Positions 1-12,246 of a DNA stretch of 64,000 nucleotides are shown here, piece by piece. Both the position numbers and the translations under genes were made by a program. Source of the DNA: Avena insularis (lineage: Eukaryota; Streptophyta; Magnoliopsida; Poales; Poaceae); assembly GCA_023614405.1 (NCBI GenBank), contig CM042687.1, forward strand, positions 264,225,480 to 264,289,479. The letters run 5' to 3'. Each line of letters starts with the position of its first letter. Position 1 is the stretch's first letter. Under the pieces are notes generated by a model. That model was not told the origin of the DNA. It saw only the letters and a program-made list of their open reading frames with translations, and searched no databases.

Positions 1-799
1 AGCACAAAGAGTATTTATGTAGACTCAAACCTATGTGCCACCATGGCGTGCACGCTGTCACTTTCACACACATGGGGAGAGCAGAGATCTAATGAAGCAC
101 TTGAGTAGCAAGGTAGATCTACTTGATTACAAAGCTCATGATCACAAGATCATGCATAGAGAGAGAGAGAGAGGAACACATAGCTACCGGTAGAGCCTAT
201 GCCTCGAAGGAGAACTACTCCCTCCTCATCATGGGAATCAGAAACGGTGATGGAGATGGTGATAGAGATCAATGGAGATGGCTCCGGGGGCACTTCCCCG
301 TCCCGGCAGGGTGCCGGAACAGAGACTTTCTATCCCCCGAATCTCCCCTTCGGTGGCGGCGGCACAGAGAAACTTTTTCTGGAAGTATGATGGATTATTT
401 AGGGTTTTCTCCCCGGGGGCTTCTTATAGGCGAAGGAGGCAAGATCAGTGGAGATCCAAGGGGCCCACACCCCCTATGAGTGCGTCCTAGGGTAGGCCCG
501 CGTACACCTAGGGTGTGGCCACCCTGGTTTCCTCCTCCGTCTTGTCTTTGATTTTCTGTATCGCTCAGGGAAAAATATGAACTTTGGCTTTTGTCCCATC
601 CAATTCCGAGAATATTCATTTTTTAGCTTTGTGAAACCAAAAACAACAGAAAACAGGCAACTGGCACTATGGCATCTTGTCAATAGGTTAGTTCCAGAAA
701 GTGTATAAAAAATACCTCAAAGTGTGGACAAAGCAAAGCAAAGTAGATACTAAACAAGCATGGAACATCAAAAATTATAGATATGTTTATGACATATCA
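1..799 (-). mobile_element. Athila-type LTR, right end (partial)
   Basis: The stretch parallels the better preserved LTR at 9448-10959 of the same strand. Shared landmarks in the same order are a GGGGCCCACAC block, the phrase CTTTGGCTTTTGTCC, GGCATCTTGTCAATAGGTTA (with small changes) and a terminal ATGACATATCA. Read on the minus strand the LTR starts TGATATGTCAT, close to the TGATACGTC start of this grass Athila family as I remember it. No internal domain follows after 799. It is therefore either the outer (5') LTR of an element lying to the left of the window or a solo LTR. The left end is outside the window, so the target-site duplication cannot be tested; bases 800-804 (CTGTC) are the candidate right copy. 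Confidence 0.7.
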
Positions 800-3700
800 C
801 TGTCCAACGCCAAACCAATGCTAGCCCCTGGACCACTCAGCCCGAGCGTGCCCAGCTTCTCTGCGAGCGTGCCGAGAGCCCGCCAGAGCGCCGCACGTGA
901 CACGCGAGCATAGACCATGCACTGTCCTTGCCGCTTGCATGCGTTATCACCACCCTCCCAGGAACCGCTAGTACATGCCCGTTCATCGCCGCACGACCAG
1001 GACAACCCGTGCGCCATTAAAACTTCCGTCGGACCCGCTCAGAGCACTGCAGCGTTCCGACCAACTCGCACCGTCTCACGCCTCGCAACCATGCCTTTGA
1101 GCTTCGCTAGGGAGCACAACACCGTCCCCTACTGTCGCCCATGCCAGTATCTCGCTGTGCCGACGACCACGACGAGCTCAGCCCGCGCCCTTCAGTCCCC
1201 TCGCTCCACTATAAATAGAGTCCACCCCCGTTCAATTTCTTCACACCATCACACTCCCCTCTCTCTCAGAACCACCCCACCTCATCCCCGGAGCAAGGAG
1301 AGCAGAAGGTCACCGGAATTTCGCCGGAGTCTGCCGTGGAGGAGGAGAAGAGGAGCTGTCGATTGGAGCCACCCCAGGAGAAGCCACCGGTACCAGGAGG
1401 TTCGCTGTCATCGACTTCGTCGTTCGCGCCCATCGCCGACCCTCGCCTGAGCCCCGGTGAGCCTCACACGACCCCCACTGGCCGCACTAGGGTTTAGTCT
1501 CGCCAGTGTTGCCTGATGGAGACGATCAGTCACAGCCGTTCGATTAGATGTTGATCGTATGGTTTAGATTGCCCCATACCGCTTCGCACCCCCTGTCTCG
1601 CTGATTGGTGGGGACAACCACTTAAACTCACACGCACGTGTGCTGTGCACCGTGGGCCGGCCCAGTTAACATCCCGCGTGACCCAGTAGTTTGAATTTAG
1701 ATTTTTCCATTTAGTTTCAAACTTAGTTCTGTACCTAGATTCAAAAATCACCCAACTCGATTCACCGAACCAAATTGCATGAAACCAATTTTGTTAGAAA
1801 GGTACTGCAATTCTTAATCCAAGCCCGTTGGATTCAAATCAATTGGAATTGTAGATCACCTATAGTAAAAATAACAAGGTAGAAGCTTTTTTGCACTCAA
1901 ACATTTTTCAAAATTCAACCACAAAAGCTTTTGGTTGATTCCAACTCTCAAAAATCACATTTAACAAGACCTTTCTGAATATATAAAAATATTTAGGTTT
2001 ACTTGCAGAAATAATGGTCAAGCAATAAACGAATGCCTCATAGTCCATTCCAGTCACTTTAATTAATTAAAATAAAAAGGTTAAACCTTATTAAATTGTG
2101 ACACCACTTTAAATCACATTCCCAAGTACTGAAATATGTGGTGATGACATGTGTCCACATGATCCCATATTTTAGTTGGAGAATATTAAATCTTAAGTAG
2201 TTTTCAATGAGTAGAAATTACTTTTCTAAAATAAAATAATCCAAACCTTGCCTTAATGTTTGTAATGTTTGTGATAATGTTAGATCATCTAGTGAAAACC
2301 TTGGTGTGATAAATAGAAGTAGTTAAGTATTGTTTGGTGATTGTGTACCTCGTAATTATTTATAGACGCTAGTATCGACCAAGGATACAAGGAGTAAGGA
2401 GAATACTACGAGGAAGAAGCCGAGGAGAACTTCAACCACTGCACTGCACAAGGCAAGCTAACACTTGCAACTGTGAAAGTTAGATAACCTATGCAATGCA
2501 TTAGGCATGCTTGGTTAGCTAAATTTTGATTATACCCAATCCTAGTTTTAATTGCAAGCCTAGTTTTAATTGCGACCTGAGGCATGAGATTGAACTTAGA
2601 TCTTTCCCACTTGATTACCACATATCATTAGTGTTTATCCACCACTTGTAGATGCTAGTGCTAAGCATAAAAATTGATCACTTTAGATGGGATTACTTAG
2701 TGAAAATGGTTATGAAAACCTTAGAATGATGAGTCATTCTACTGAAATGTTTTGACATGTGTTCTTGAACACCAGATGATTTTGATGATGAAAATGTTGA
2801 GGCATGAGCCTTAGCCCTTTATAAAACTGATGGTTGTCTGGATGTGATACCATTCCAATTTTACCGTACAACCACAATACCCAAAATTTGGGTAGGGCTT
2901 GAGTGAAATTTATATAGCTTAGTATGGGTTCCGTTGTGGCCAAGGTTTGAGCTTAGGCTACCTTGTGAAGATTGTCCACGTGTGTAGTTCCCAAGATGAC
3001 AATTGGTCATGGTTGGGAGGCCAAACTCATAGGAGAGGTGCCTATACTAGGGCGTGTAATTGAAAGGTTAGGACTGATTATCCACATACTGAGGATGGTG
3101 AATTCAGAATTGTTCCTGACAGACGTATCGAATATTGTGGTGAAAGTGTACCACCTCTGCAGAGTGTCAAACTATTAGAATAGCAGCGTTCACGGTTATG
3201 GACAGTTGGAGTGGCCATACTGTTCCGTCGTCAGACGTTTTCAAAATGACTTGTGAAATGAATCATGACTTTGACTTGACCACAATAGGGTTGTGTTATG
3301 GAAATTCAAGTTCCCACTTAGGTGTTATAAAACTTTCAACTAGCTTTCTTTGCTTCTGAACTCAGTAGAGATAAATCTGGCTTTTTGCAAAACAACCTAG
3401 AGCCTAGAACTTCCTACTCAAAAACCACTTCACTTGCTGGTATTAGTTTGCGAGTACTTAAATAGTACTCATGGCTTTGTCCCTAGCTATTCCCGTGGCC
3501 AGACTATGAAGAGGACTATAAAGAGGATGGACCACAGGAAGGTTACGATAACTAGCATCATCTCCCATCGTCAGCATTGCCTGTGACCATGAAGATGGAG
3601 CTTCGCCCATGATACCATTATCATTACGTTATTCTGCTGCTTAAATTGTATTAAGACTGGATCATGAGATCCTTTTTATTTGTTGTAAGACCTTATGTAT

Positions 3701-3819
3701 GGTTTGTAATGGATGATGTACTGTGATATCCAATCTGTTATGTCTCGCAAAAATGGTAATCCTGGGATTGCGATGTATGGCATAATAGGCATCTGGGATT
3801 AAAAATTCGGGTGTTGACA
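800..3819 (+). mobile_element. Tekay/Del-type LTR, truncated at its left end by the Athila copy
   Basis: The segment ends in CGGGTGTTGACA, a typical 3' terminus of long grass gypsy LTRs, and is followed by coding-like sequence of another element. It holds a GC-rich promoter-like part (about 830-1480) with a TATA box, then a long AT-rich part. At 3143-3163 it carries the AAAGTGnACnACnTCTGCAG block that also occurs in the solo LTR at 12247-16197 and in both LTRs of element B, which is why I group it with Tekay-type LTRs and set its strand as plus. The start of the LTR is missing because the Athila copy ends at 799. Candidate right target site is GAATC (3820-3824). ORFs in the GC-rich part are by-products of base composition. 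Confidence 0.65.
1210..1217 (+). promoter_or_regulatory. TATA box of the Tekay-type LTR
   Basis: TATAAATA lies in a GC-rich context and is followed after about 30 bases by a pyrimidine-rich stretch (TTCTTCACACCATCACACTC), which is the usual look of a plant core promoter. It is the likely start of the R region of this LTR. Seen: the motif and context. Inferred: function. Confidence 0.55.
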
Positions 3820-5139
3820 GAATCGCTTGAGGAGACTTTTGCTCTAGAATTATCTAGAGTAAAGGAAAACCATGATAGAGAACTTGCGGTGGCAAATGCT
3901 ATCAAAACTAAAAATGATGAAATTGTAGTTGTCTATGCTATACTTATTGAGGATTTTAAGCACATCGAAAATGTCTCTCGGGTCGTTTAGAGTGAGCTCA
4001 TCAAACTCACCGAGTCACATGAGAAACTTAAAGCTTCATATTCAAAAGAGGCCACGAAGGTGCCCTCACCTCTTGCAATTAATAATTATGCTTGTGATAC
4101 TAACTCTATTTATTGTGAAGCATCTATTATAAAGGAGAATGTTGAGCTAAAGGATCAACTTGCTTTGCTAACTAGCAATTATGGTAAGTTGGAAGAAAAT
4201 CATGTTAAGCTTTCAAGCTCGCATGAGGATCTGCTAGTCTCCCAAGGTAGGCTAAAGTTGGCTCACGAGGATATTGTGTCAAAGGTAACATCTAACGAGC
4301 CTCATGTGGACATTAGAACTACTTCTACTCCAAATGTCATATTGCCATGTGCTAGTCCTTGTAATTCATCCACTCATGCAATTTCTACATCTTGTGATGA
4401 ATTACATTTCGTGCCTTGTTGCTCTAACAATGTAGCATCTACTTCCTCTAGTAATTTGTTTGACACTAACCATGTAGAGGAAATCAAAGAGCTCAAGGCT
4501 CAAGTCACTTCTTTTAAGAATGACTTGAAAAAGGGTCATAAAGGGAAGTCCACACTCAACAACATCTTGAGTGTGCAAAAATCCCCCAATGACAAGAGTG
4601 GGCTTGGATTCAACTCCAATATCAAGAACAAGTCCACTATCAAGTAAAAGCACAAGGGCAACAAGAAGAATGGCCAAGATCAAGTCAAGAATCCATCCAA
4701 CATTGTTTGCTTCAAGTGCAAGGAAGAAAGGCATCATGTTAAGTCTTGCCCATTAAATAAGAAGTCCCTTAGCAAGAAGCAACACGGGAAGCAGCCTCAA
4801 GCTCTATGTCTTGTTAGAGATGGGCCTCCTCCCAAGAAGACTCAAGATCTTCCTCAAGTTGTTTCTTCACCCAACAAGAAAGATGGCAAGAGAAGAACTC
4901 GCTACATTTGCTGTGAGAAAGGGCACATTTATTACTCATGCACCATTGGTATCTCCTCATCCAACCCTATCATGATTGATGATGCTTATTCTATTCATAA
5001 GGTTGAGGTTGCCAATGTGTTTGCCAAAATTTTTGGTGCTTAATGTGGTGTCAAGAAAAGAACCATTTGGGTTGCCAAGCCTATTGTGACTAACTTCTTA
5101 GGACCCAACTTGGTAGGGGACCAACAAGCCAAAACTTGA
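3820..5139 (+). pseudogene. gag-like protein with coiled coil and CCHC knuckles, interrupted
   Basis: One frame can be followed from 3820 to a TGA at 5137, broken by stops at 3988 (TAG), 4645 (TAA) and 5041 (TAA). The first part is rich in Glu, Lys and Leu with heptad character (ENHDRELAVANA, NVELKDQLALLTSNYGKLEE), a coiled coil. A Ser/Thr/Cys-rich middle follows, then basic Lys/Asn-rich sequence, a CCHC zinc knuckle (CFKCKEERHHVKSC) and a second knuckle whose first Cys is Arg (RYICCEKGHIYYSC). A C-terminal segment contains KKRTIWVAKPIVTN. No protease, reverse transcriptase or integrase follows, so I read it as the gag-like protein of a non-autonomous LTR element. The sequence starts mid-protein because the LTR ending at 3819 inserted here. 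The name of the family is not certain. Confidence 0.6.
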
Positions 5140-8100
5140 TCAATAGGTTTTTTTAGGGAATTGGGGACTTGGCTACATCATGAAGAATTGAGGGATCTTT
5201 ATCTATTATATTTGTCAAGCCAAGTCATGTGGATTATATTGCCTCAATCATATTTCCAATGTTCCTCCTAGCGGTAACATATGCTTAACTCATTACATTG
5301 AAAGTTACTCGCCCCTTATGCATGTGTTGGTTTTGTATCTTCTATATTCTTGTATATGTTTTTCTTTAAACTTAATTATCTTGAGTTATAAAGTATATAT
5401 GTGTATGATGGCACACCATGTACATGTGTGTTTCTTGTGTTGGAGCCTTTCTTGATTATATTTGGTATCTTATTTGGCTCTTGTGAGAGATTAATAGACT
5501 ATCCCATTTTGGGGGAGTGTTATGATTGGGCATTCCACAATCCTAAAAATGTGTGTACATGAGTAATACAACCTAGTATTGATATTGCAATATTATCTAG
5601 TCTCTATCCGGTATGATTCTCATAAAAATTCAAGTTCTATTATGTCCATTATTTTTCTCTATTTGGATCTTTTTGCCTCGTCTTGAGATTTATGGTTTAT
5701 CACATTATGGGGGAGTTATATGCTTAGTGCATATTACAAGCCTAGAAATGTGAAAATTCGAGGTAGTGTCACTTAGAATTGATATTAATAATTATCTAGC
5801 TCCTATGTGACACATCAGCTCATACAAGTTCCAATTTGTTTGAATGTTTTTATTGCTCATATTTTGGATCTTGTGTGTGAGAGAGTTTCTTGGTATGTGT
5901 TTCCTCATATTTTGTTCTCTATATCCTCATGGAAACCATTAGCTTAAAGTTACTATAATGACTAGTGATTTTGTGACTATTGGAAGCTACCAAGAATATA
6001 TTTCGAAGCATCAAGCTTAATTCTTATACTTTGTTATATGCTTCTTAGTGTGAATATGATCTTGGATATCCTTGTGAACTACCTCGGGAAGATTATTTCC
6101 AATATTTCTTGTCCTTGGACAATTAGTACTCAACTTATGGTTAAATTTATTGATCATATTCACTTTGTCCTTTGCTTAATTTTGTACTATATCTTGCCAA
6201 GAAAATGTTTTGTGTTGTCTCCCAAGCTTTCCTTGCCTCTTATGGATCTTCTTATTTTATTGGTATCCTCTCGTGTTTTATTTAATGTAGGTAGTAGTGA
6301 TGATCTCATTTGTATGCATTTTGCATTCAAAAGAAAAATTCTATATAATGTACTACTTATGGGTGAGCTCTCCTATATTATCTAGAACACTCTTTTTATG
6401 CTTCATTGTTTGATCCATATCATGTTTTATGTGCTTGAAAGTTCGATCTTTTGTTGTGTTATTTTGTGCCATCATGAAAAGTGTGGAGAATTTGGTTTAT
6501 TTGTTGGAACCTTACTCTCTTTGGGAGTTGGTTTTGTCTCATTCCATGTTTCTTGATTTGATCTTTTAGAATGAGATAAATCCTTGAGCATTTGTGTCCG
6601 TGTCTATCTTGTGATCTTTGGACTTTGTCTAGTTCATTTGTTAAACTTGTGATCTTTCATGTGTTGAATTGGTTCTTTGATACAATTTGGACACCTTTTG
6701 TCATGTCACACTCTTGTGTGTGCCATCTCGGTCTACTTGGTGTTTTTGTTCAAATTGTATCTCCTTTTTGGTTCTTAAAATCCTTGTGCATGCATATTTA
6801 CTACATGTTTAGGTCAAGGCATGCTTTTTTTCTTTGATTCAATATATATGGGAAACACCACCAAATCCTACTGGCTAAGATGTGCTTGAAATTCAATTTT
6901 GTATCAATATGCGCATATTTATGTGGAGTCTCTCCTATGTATTATAGTTGCACTAACTACTTTGGACCCAATATGTTTGGGGACCATTTTGTGCTTCAAT
7001 GTTTTTAGGTACATTGGAGATATATTGGATGCTTGTCTCTCAATTTTGAAGAAATGGCGCATACATGAAAATTGGAGGCAAGCTATAGGATGATCAACGA
7101 GTTCATATCCTCTACATCCTACCAACTATAACTCGGTAACAAGTATCTCTTTCTCATGCTCATATATATTGCTTCCAACCATTTTTCGGTTGCCTTCTAG
7201 CATGATTTCTTGTATTTGTATTTGTTGTGGTTCTAGCTTTGGTGTTAAGATAACTCTCTATTGAAAATGTGTGTAAGTTTATATGAGTGCATATAATTGG
7301 GACTATACAACACCACACATATGATTCACCAATCCCAAATATGTCAATCTAGCAATTTTATTGCCTATCTTTTCCTCAACTTCTCTCATATGCACTGGAT
7401 AGATTTTGCTAGTTGATTTTTTCCTTTGTGATACTTGTTGCCTTTCACCATATATTCCAACTATCTCCTTTTCCCTTGGTGATAGTTGTAATGTATGTGG
7501 TGTGTTGGTGTTTGAAGCTCATTAATGTACAATCATATAAAATTGTGCCTTTGGCTATGCTTTCAAGCAAAAATATTATTGGCATATCTTATGACTTAAT
7601 TTTGCTTTTCATATGCTTTCTTGAGTATCTTGTTTGTGTGTGCATGTTTATTTTTGGGCATATGTCTTTGTGATTTTATCCACTTAGAAACTTATACACA
7701 CAAGAGAAGATATTTTGTTGAGATTTTACTACTTGGAGACCACCTTTATAATTTTTTTGATGCTTTAGTGGCTTCCAAATTTATTTGCCAATGAGTGCTT
7801 GTCTCTTGTGTTTGCATCTTCGGGCACTCATATTTTTCCTCATTAAATGAATTTGGATGAGTGAGGATTCCATGATTATGCACTTTTTTCCCAAATGCAA
7901 TTATCATAATTGGTGTATTATCTTTGGGGAGTTCCTTTAATTCATTTAATAATGCTCATTTGTCTTATTTCTCATTTCTTGTATCTTAAATGTTTATGTG
8001 GGAGCCGGGATTCCATGTTTATGAATTGTGTATTCTCATGCAATTATTATAAATTGTGCACAAATCTTGGGGAGATTCTCTATTTTTATTTAAAACACTC

Positions 8101-8530
8101 TTTTTCTCGTATCATAATATCTTGTTGTTTCCATTTAGTCTCATTTGTTGTTTTCAATTGGTTTATCGGATCTTGTGTTTGCTTGCATCATTTTTTGATG
8201 CTTATTTTATTTTATTTCTTTGGAAATCTTTGGGTCCTCAATATAGTCCTACTTCCTCCCAAGTATTCATCATTGGATATGTGCGAATGCACACCTTTGG
8301 AGGAATTATCACTATATTGGCCTTCTAGAACTTGTCACCCATTTCGGCAATCGATGCCAATGGGGGAGAAGTTTTAGAGGGTTTAATGAATTTTTTATGC
8401 GTTGAGTTTTTTCTTAAGCATTTGCCTTTCATGCTCTTGATTCTTTGTTGTTGCATAGCATGTGGTATATATAGAGGAAACTCCACCAATGATAATGATT
8501 GGCAATATATGTAATGAAATTCAAGTTCAT
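5140..8530 (+). other. T-rich non-coding internal part of the gag-like element
   Basis: No convincing protein is present; the short ORFs are Phe/Leu/Ile-rich because the strand is T-rich. The region carries spaced short G runs in a similar setting, TTTTGGGGGAGTG at 5507-5519 and TTATGGGGGAGTTAT near 5705-5719. Both are followed by related sequence (a cluster like AATGTG, then TATTGATATT and TTATCTAG), so they are diverged copies of one module of roughly 200 bp. A third run, CCAATGGGGGAGAAG, lies near the right end. Repeated polypurine tracts ahead of the 3' LTR are known from Sirevirus-type copia elements; assignment to that group is a guess. I could not identify a 3' LTR. Confidence 0.45.
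8358..8371 (+). promoter_or_regulatory. Polypurine-tract-like run
   Basis: The run CAATGGGGGAGAAG follows CACCCATTTCGGCAATCGATG, a phrase I associate with the 3' end of grass copia or non-autonomous internal domains. It could prime plus-strand synthesis of the element that starts with the gag-like gene. An adjacent LTR start was not recognisable, so the role is inferred from the run and its setting only. Confidence 0.3.
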
Positions 8531-9447
8531 CACACATGCATAGTATTGTCGAGGAGTTTGCTATATATATGGTGGTGGTACCAATATCACATACTTGTGT
8601 AGTATTTGATAATTAATTTCACAATCCAAGTAAAACTTTACCCCTTATAGCCGCAAGTTCTTCCTCATCACTATCAGTTACATAAAAGTTAGTGTAGCAG
8701 ATCTCATCATCGCTGGAACTGTCCATGATCTTCTACCTTGCTTGGTTTCGGGACCTATAAATGGTATTGCAAGATACTTATTATAGCACTAAAATGCATG
8801 GAATTATAACCAGTTCAAGTAAAAAACTAATATCCCCAGCAGCAAGCAACGTGTTTTGTCAAGGATTCACTTCGAAAGAGTACATCAATGTCAATATATT
8901 TGAATTTATGCACATTTAAAAGATCGGGAACAAAATAGAGGGGAATGAAAGAGATCCACAAAATCGGTTTAGAGATATAAAATGGAATCAATACAAAAAA
9001 GAGGAACTGCGAATGTTTTATATACAAGGGATATATTAGATCATATCTCGTTGTTCTAGGTCGCAGTCGGCCTTGCGGTGACAGGTAGATTGATTTGCGC
9101 AGCGCTAGAGATGACAACTGTGGGGATGGGAAGCAGTGGTGAGAGGAGGTGGTGGCAAGAGGATGAGATTTTTCAGGGTGATGGTGGACGGATTGGGAAA
9201 TGCGGAGGTGGGCAGATGAGTAAAAAAGAACGGACTTGAGTACCAACCTACGTCGGGTCCATGTGAATGCGGTCTTTGCTTCGTGAGAGTATAAGAGTAA
9301 AATATAGGAAGGCTGGCCAGGTCATGATGAAGTGCATTAATAAATTTAAGTTGGAATATTTTAAGCATGGAAGATTGTAGAAGGATGGAAAAGCCGTGCC
9401 ATGCTGTGCAAGTCAAGCCGTGCCATGGCTAGTGGAGGGAGGATAAC
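8531..9447. other. Unassigned sequence between two elements
   Basis: The stretch of about 900 bp is not similar, by eye, to the flanking retroelements. It includes a short acidic ORF on the minus strand and a minus-strand sequence around 9060-9250 with mixed composition like a transcribed leader. It might be a remnant of a DNA transposon or ancient intergenic DNA. I see no terminal inverted repeats and no recognisable domain. Confidence 0.3.
8619..8726 (-). CDS. Short acidic ORF of unknown nature (35 aa)
   Basis: The frame starts MDSSSDDE and goes on with SDEEELAAIRG before a stop, so it is a 35-residue Ser/Asp/Glu-rich peptide. N-termini of this style are common in grass PIF/Harbinger-like transposase genes, which is the only reason I list it; a 35-codon frame can also arise by chance. 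No further homologous exon is visible to the left. It should be treated as a possible first-exon fragment only. Confidence 0.15.
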   Translation of the reverse strand: MDSSSDDEICYTNFYVTDSDEEELAAIRGKVLLGL

Positions 9448-10959
9448 TGATGGCTCAGATATGTAGAGCTCGTTTGGAACCCCAAGAGGAAGGTATGATG
9501 AGCACAACAGCAAGTTTCCCTTTGTTATAAAACCAGGGTTATCGAACCAGTAGGAGTAAGGAAACAACTCCAAGGTGTTGCTAGCAACTTGGAACCTGCA
9601 CAACACAACCACAGAACTTTCCTCCAACTTACAGTGAGGTTGTCAATCTCACCGCTTTGCTGAAAACAAAGGATTAAACATATAATGTGGAAGATAGTAA
9701 TTGCTTGTAGAAAGTAAACAGTAAATGGTAACATTAGATGGAATATCAATGGTAAAGTAATGGACCGGGGTCCACAGTTCACTAGACGTGTTTCTCGTTA
9801 AGATAAATAGCATGTTGGGTGAACAAATTACAGTTGGGAAATTGGCAGATTGAAAATGCATAAATATGCATGTACAAGTCATGACAATTCCTATGAGAAT
9901 TTTTTGGGCATTACAACATAATACATAGACCGTAATCCAACTGTATCTATGACTAATAATGCACCTTCAGGTTATCATCCGAACCCCTTCCAGTATTAAG
10001 TTGCAAGCAACGGATAATTGCATTAAGCAAAGTGTGTAAAGTAAACAATACAATTGCCCTTGGATAAAGGGTTGTTGTTTTCTCCCTAGTAGCAACAACA
10101 CATCTACAACCTTAGAGATTTCTGTCACTTCCCCAGATTACTAGAGGCATGAACCTACTATCGAGCATAAATACTCCCCTTGGAGTTGCAAGCATCTACG
10201 AGCAACAGAGAGCATGCAAGATCACAAATAACACAGACATGATAGAATCAATAATCAATCTTGAACATAGTACTCAATATCCATCGGATCCCAACAAACA
10301 CATGTAGGATTACAAAATAGATGATCCTGATCATGAACGGCGCTCACAAGATCTAAACATGATAGCACAAAGGAGGAGAACCAACCATCTAGCTACTATA
10401 TGGACCCGTAGTCCAAGGGTGAACTACTCACGCATCACTCCGGAGGCTGGCATGGTGATGAAGAAGTCCTCCGGGATGATCTCTCCCCTCCGACAGGGTG
10501 CCAGGAAGAGCTTCGGATCCCACTCGATCTAGGGATGGAGATGGAGGCGGCTATGGACTGTTTCGTGGAGATCTTATCGGGTACTTACGGTTTCTACATC
10601 GGGGGCTTTTATAGGCGAAGGGGCAAGGTCGGTGGGCACCCGAGGGGCCCACACCTAGGGTTGGCGCGCGTAGGGTGTGGCCGCCTCGTGGCCCCACTTC
10701 GTCTCCCTTCCGGACTCCATGTTCCTTCTGGTAAAATATTGACTTTGGCTTTTGTCCCGTCCAATTCCAAGAATATTTCCTTACTAGCTTTTCTAAAACC
10801 AAAAACAGCAGAAAACAGACAACTGGCATAGCGGCATCTTGTCAATAGGTTATTTCTGAAAATGTATAGAAATACCTCAAAGTGTATACAAAACATAAGA
10901 AAGTTTATACAAAACAAGCATGGAGCATAAAAAATTATAGATACGTTTACGACGTAACA
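9448..10959 (-). repeat. 3' LTR of element C
   Basis: The LTR is about 1.5 kb. On the plus strand it begins TGATGGCTCAGA and ends GACGTAACA. Read on the minus strand it starts TGTTACGTCG directly after a purine-rich tract, which fixes the right boundary well. The left boundary at 9448 rests on a TG start and on the phrase just inside it (CGTTTGGAACCCCAAGAGGAAGG), which resembles the known 3' end of this family, so it may be off by some bases. It shares several blocks with 1-799. Confidence 0.65.
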
Positions 10960-10980
10960 AGCATCCCCAAGCTTAACTCC
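10960..10980 (-). promoter_or_regulatory. Polypurine tract of element C
   Basis: Read on the minus strand the bases before the LTR are GGAGTTAAGCTTGGGGATGC, ending in the tract AAGCTTGGGGATGC that abuts the LTR start. This is the expected site of plus-strand priming and confirms orientation. Confidence 0.65.
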
Positions 10981-12246
10981 TGCTTGTCCTCGAGTAGGTA
11001 AGTGATAAAAAGAATAATTTTTGAGGTGACATGCTGTCACAATTTTGATTAAAATATTTGTAAATCAATGATAGCCGAGATCAAAGTACTCTAAACATGA
11101 GCATGAAATATGTAGTTCTAACAATAAGACATAGCAACTATGTTGTAACATGAAAAGGTACAAACAAAAGATCATGAATAACAATGCATTGAAAGACGTT
11201 TTTTTTTCACATATAGAAAACATAGCAAGAGTGGTATTCAGCTTGTCCTTTATGGTATATCAAAACATAAATGCATAGGACACCTTCAAAGTTCATAAGG
11301 GTGACTAGATACAAATAATTTAAGAACAAGCAATATCAACATTATGAATCAATCAATAAGTTTTGGGACAATGCACATTGAACTAAGAATGCCAACTATG
11401 CTCTCTTAATTGGTGCATAAAGATAGAAGATGGAGACTCAACATAAAAGTAAAAAGAAAGGCCCTTCACAGGGGGAAGCAGGGATTTCAAGTTTCATAAA
11501 GAGCTTCCAAAAATTATGGTACTTTTTAGCTTTCAGCTCTCATTGCCCCTATCATAAGCATCTTGAAGTTATTAAGGTTAAAGTGAAACAAATATGAAGT
11601 ATATGCTTGACAGATCATAAGTTGGAAATCTCATGTCCCTTTAGTACGATGGCCGTTCCTCATGCTACTCAACTTTAGTCACAAGCAAGTCCTTGTCATT
11701 GTAATTATATGTGTATCATAGAGAACCGCCAACGGGGTACCCCTTGCCCCATGACATAGGAGCTATCCCATATCAAAATGACAAGGCAACAGACAGTGAG
11801 CATCTTAGCGATCTTTTTATTTACCATGAGTATGGTGCTTTTTTCTCTTTTTTATATATATTTTTCTGAAGATGCTTCATAGATTGCTCACTAGGGTTAT
11901 GCTGCAAGTTTCCACCATGATTGGCATGGCTTAGGCTATCCGCCCAGGCATTTCTCTAACACATATATAATACTCCATGGACTTACAAGATCCCCTTTTA
12001 TTTCACATCACCGACATCCATAAACAAAAGATCATGATATCAACTGGATAATATGTACAGGTGTTGAAAGCATTCCCCATGACAACATGGTTCTGCTAAC
12101 TCCCAACTTATAATTTGCAAGCATATAAGCAACATAGATGACACAATGGTTCAAGTTTATTAGGTGCAAGAAAGTAAAGTGTGCCATCAAGTTCGTGAGA
12201 GCTTTAATCACTAATTTTCACATAACAAAAGTTTAATTTGGAAGAT
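10981..12246 (-). other. Non-coding internal region of C, between env-like ORF and 3' LTR (left piece)
   Basis: AT-rich sequence without a credible ORF. It continues at 16203 after removal of the solo LTR. A long non-coding stretch upstream of the 3' LTR is usual in Athila elements. Confidence 0.6.
12242..12246. repeat. Target-site duplication AAGAT, left copy
   Basis: AAGAT directly precedes the TG start of the solo LTR and is repeated exactly at 16198-16202. Confidence 0.9.

Noticed and set aside
917..1450. 177 aa plus-strand ORF
   Set aside because: It lies in the GC-rich promoter part of an LTR, is rich in Arg, Ser, Pro and His in all frames, and overlaps the TATA box at 1210.
5140..8530. 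Membrane-protein genes (several Phe/Leu-rich ORFs such as 7910-8377)
   Set aside because: Hydrophobic translations are a consequence of the T-rich strand; the ORFs overlap in different frames and lack any consistent domain.
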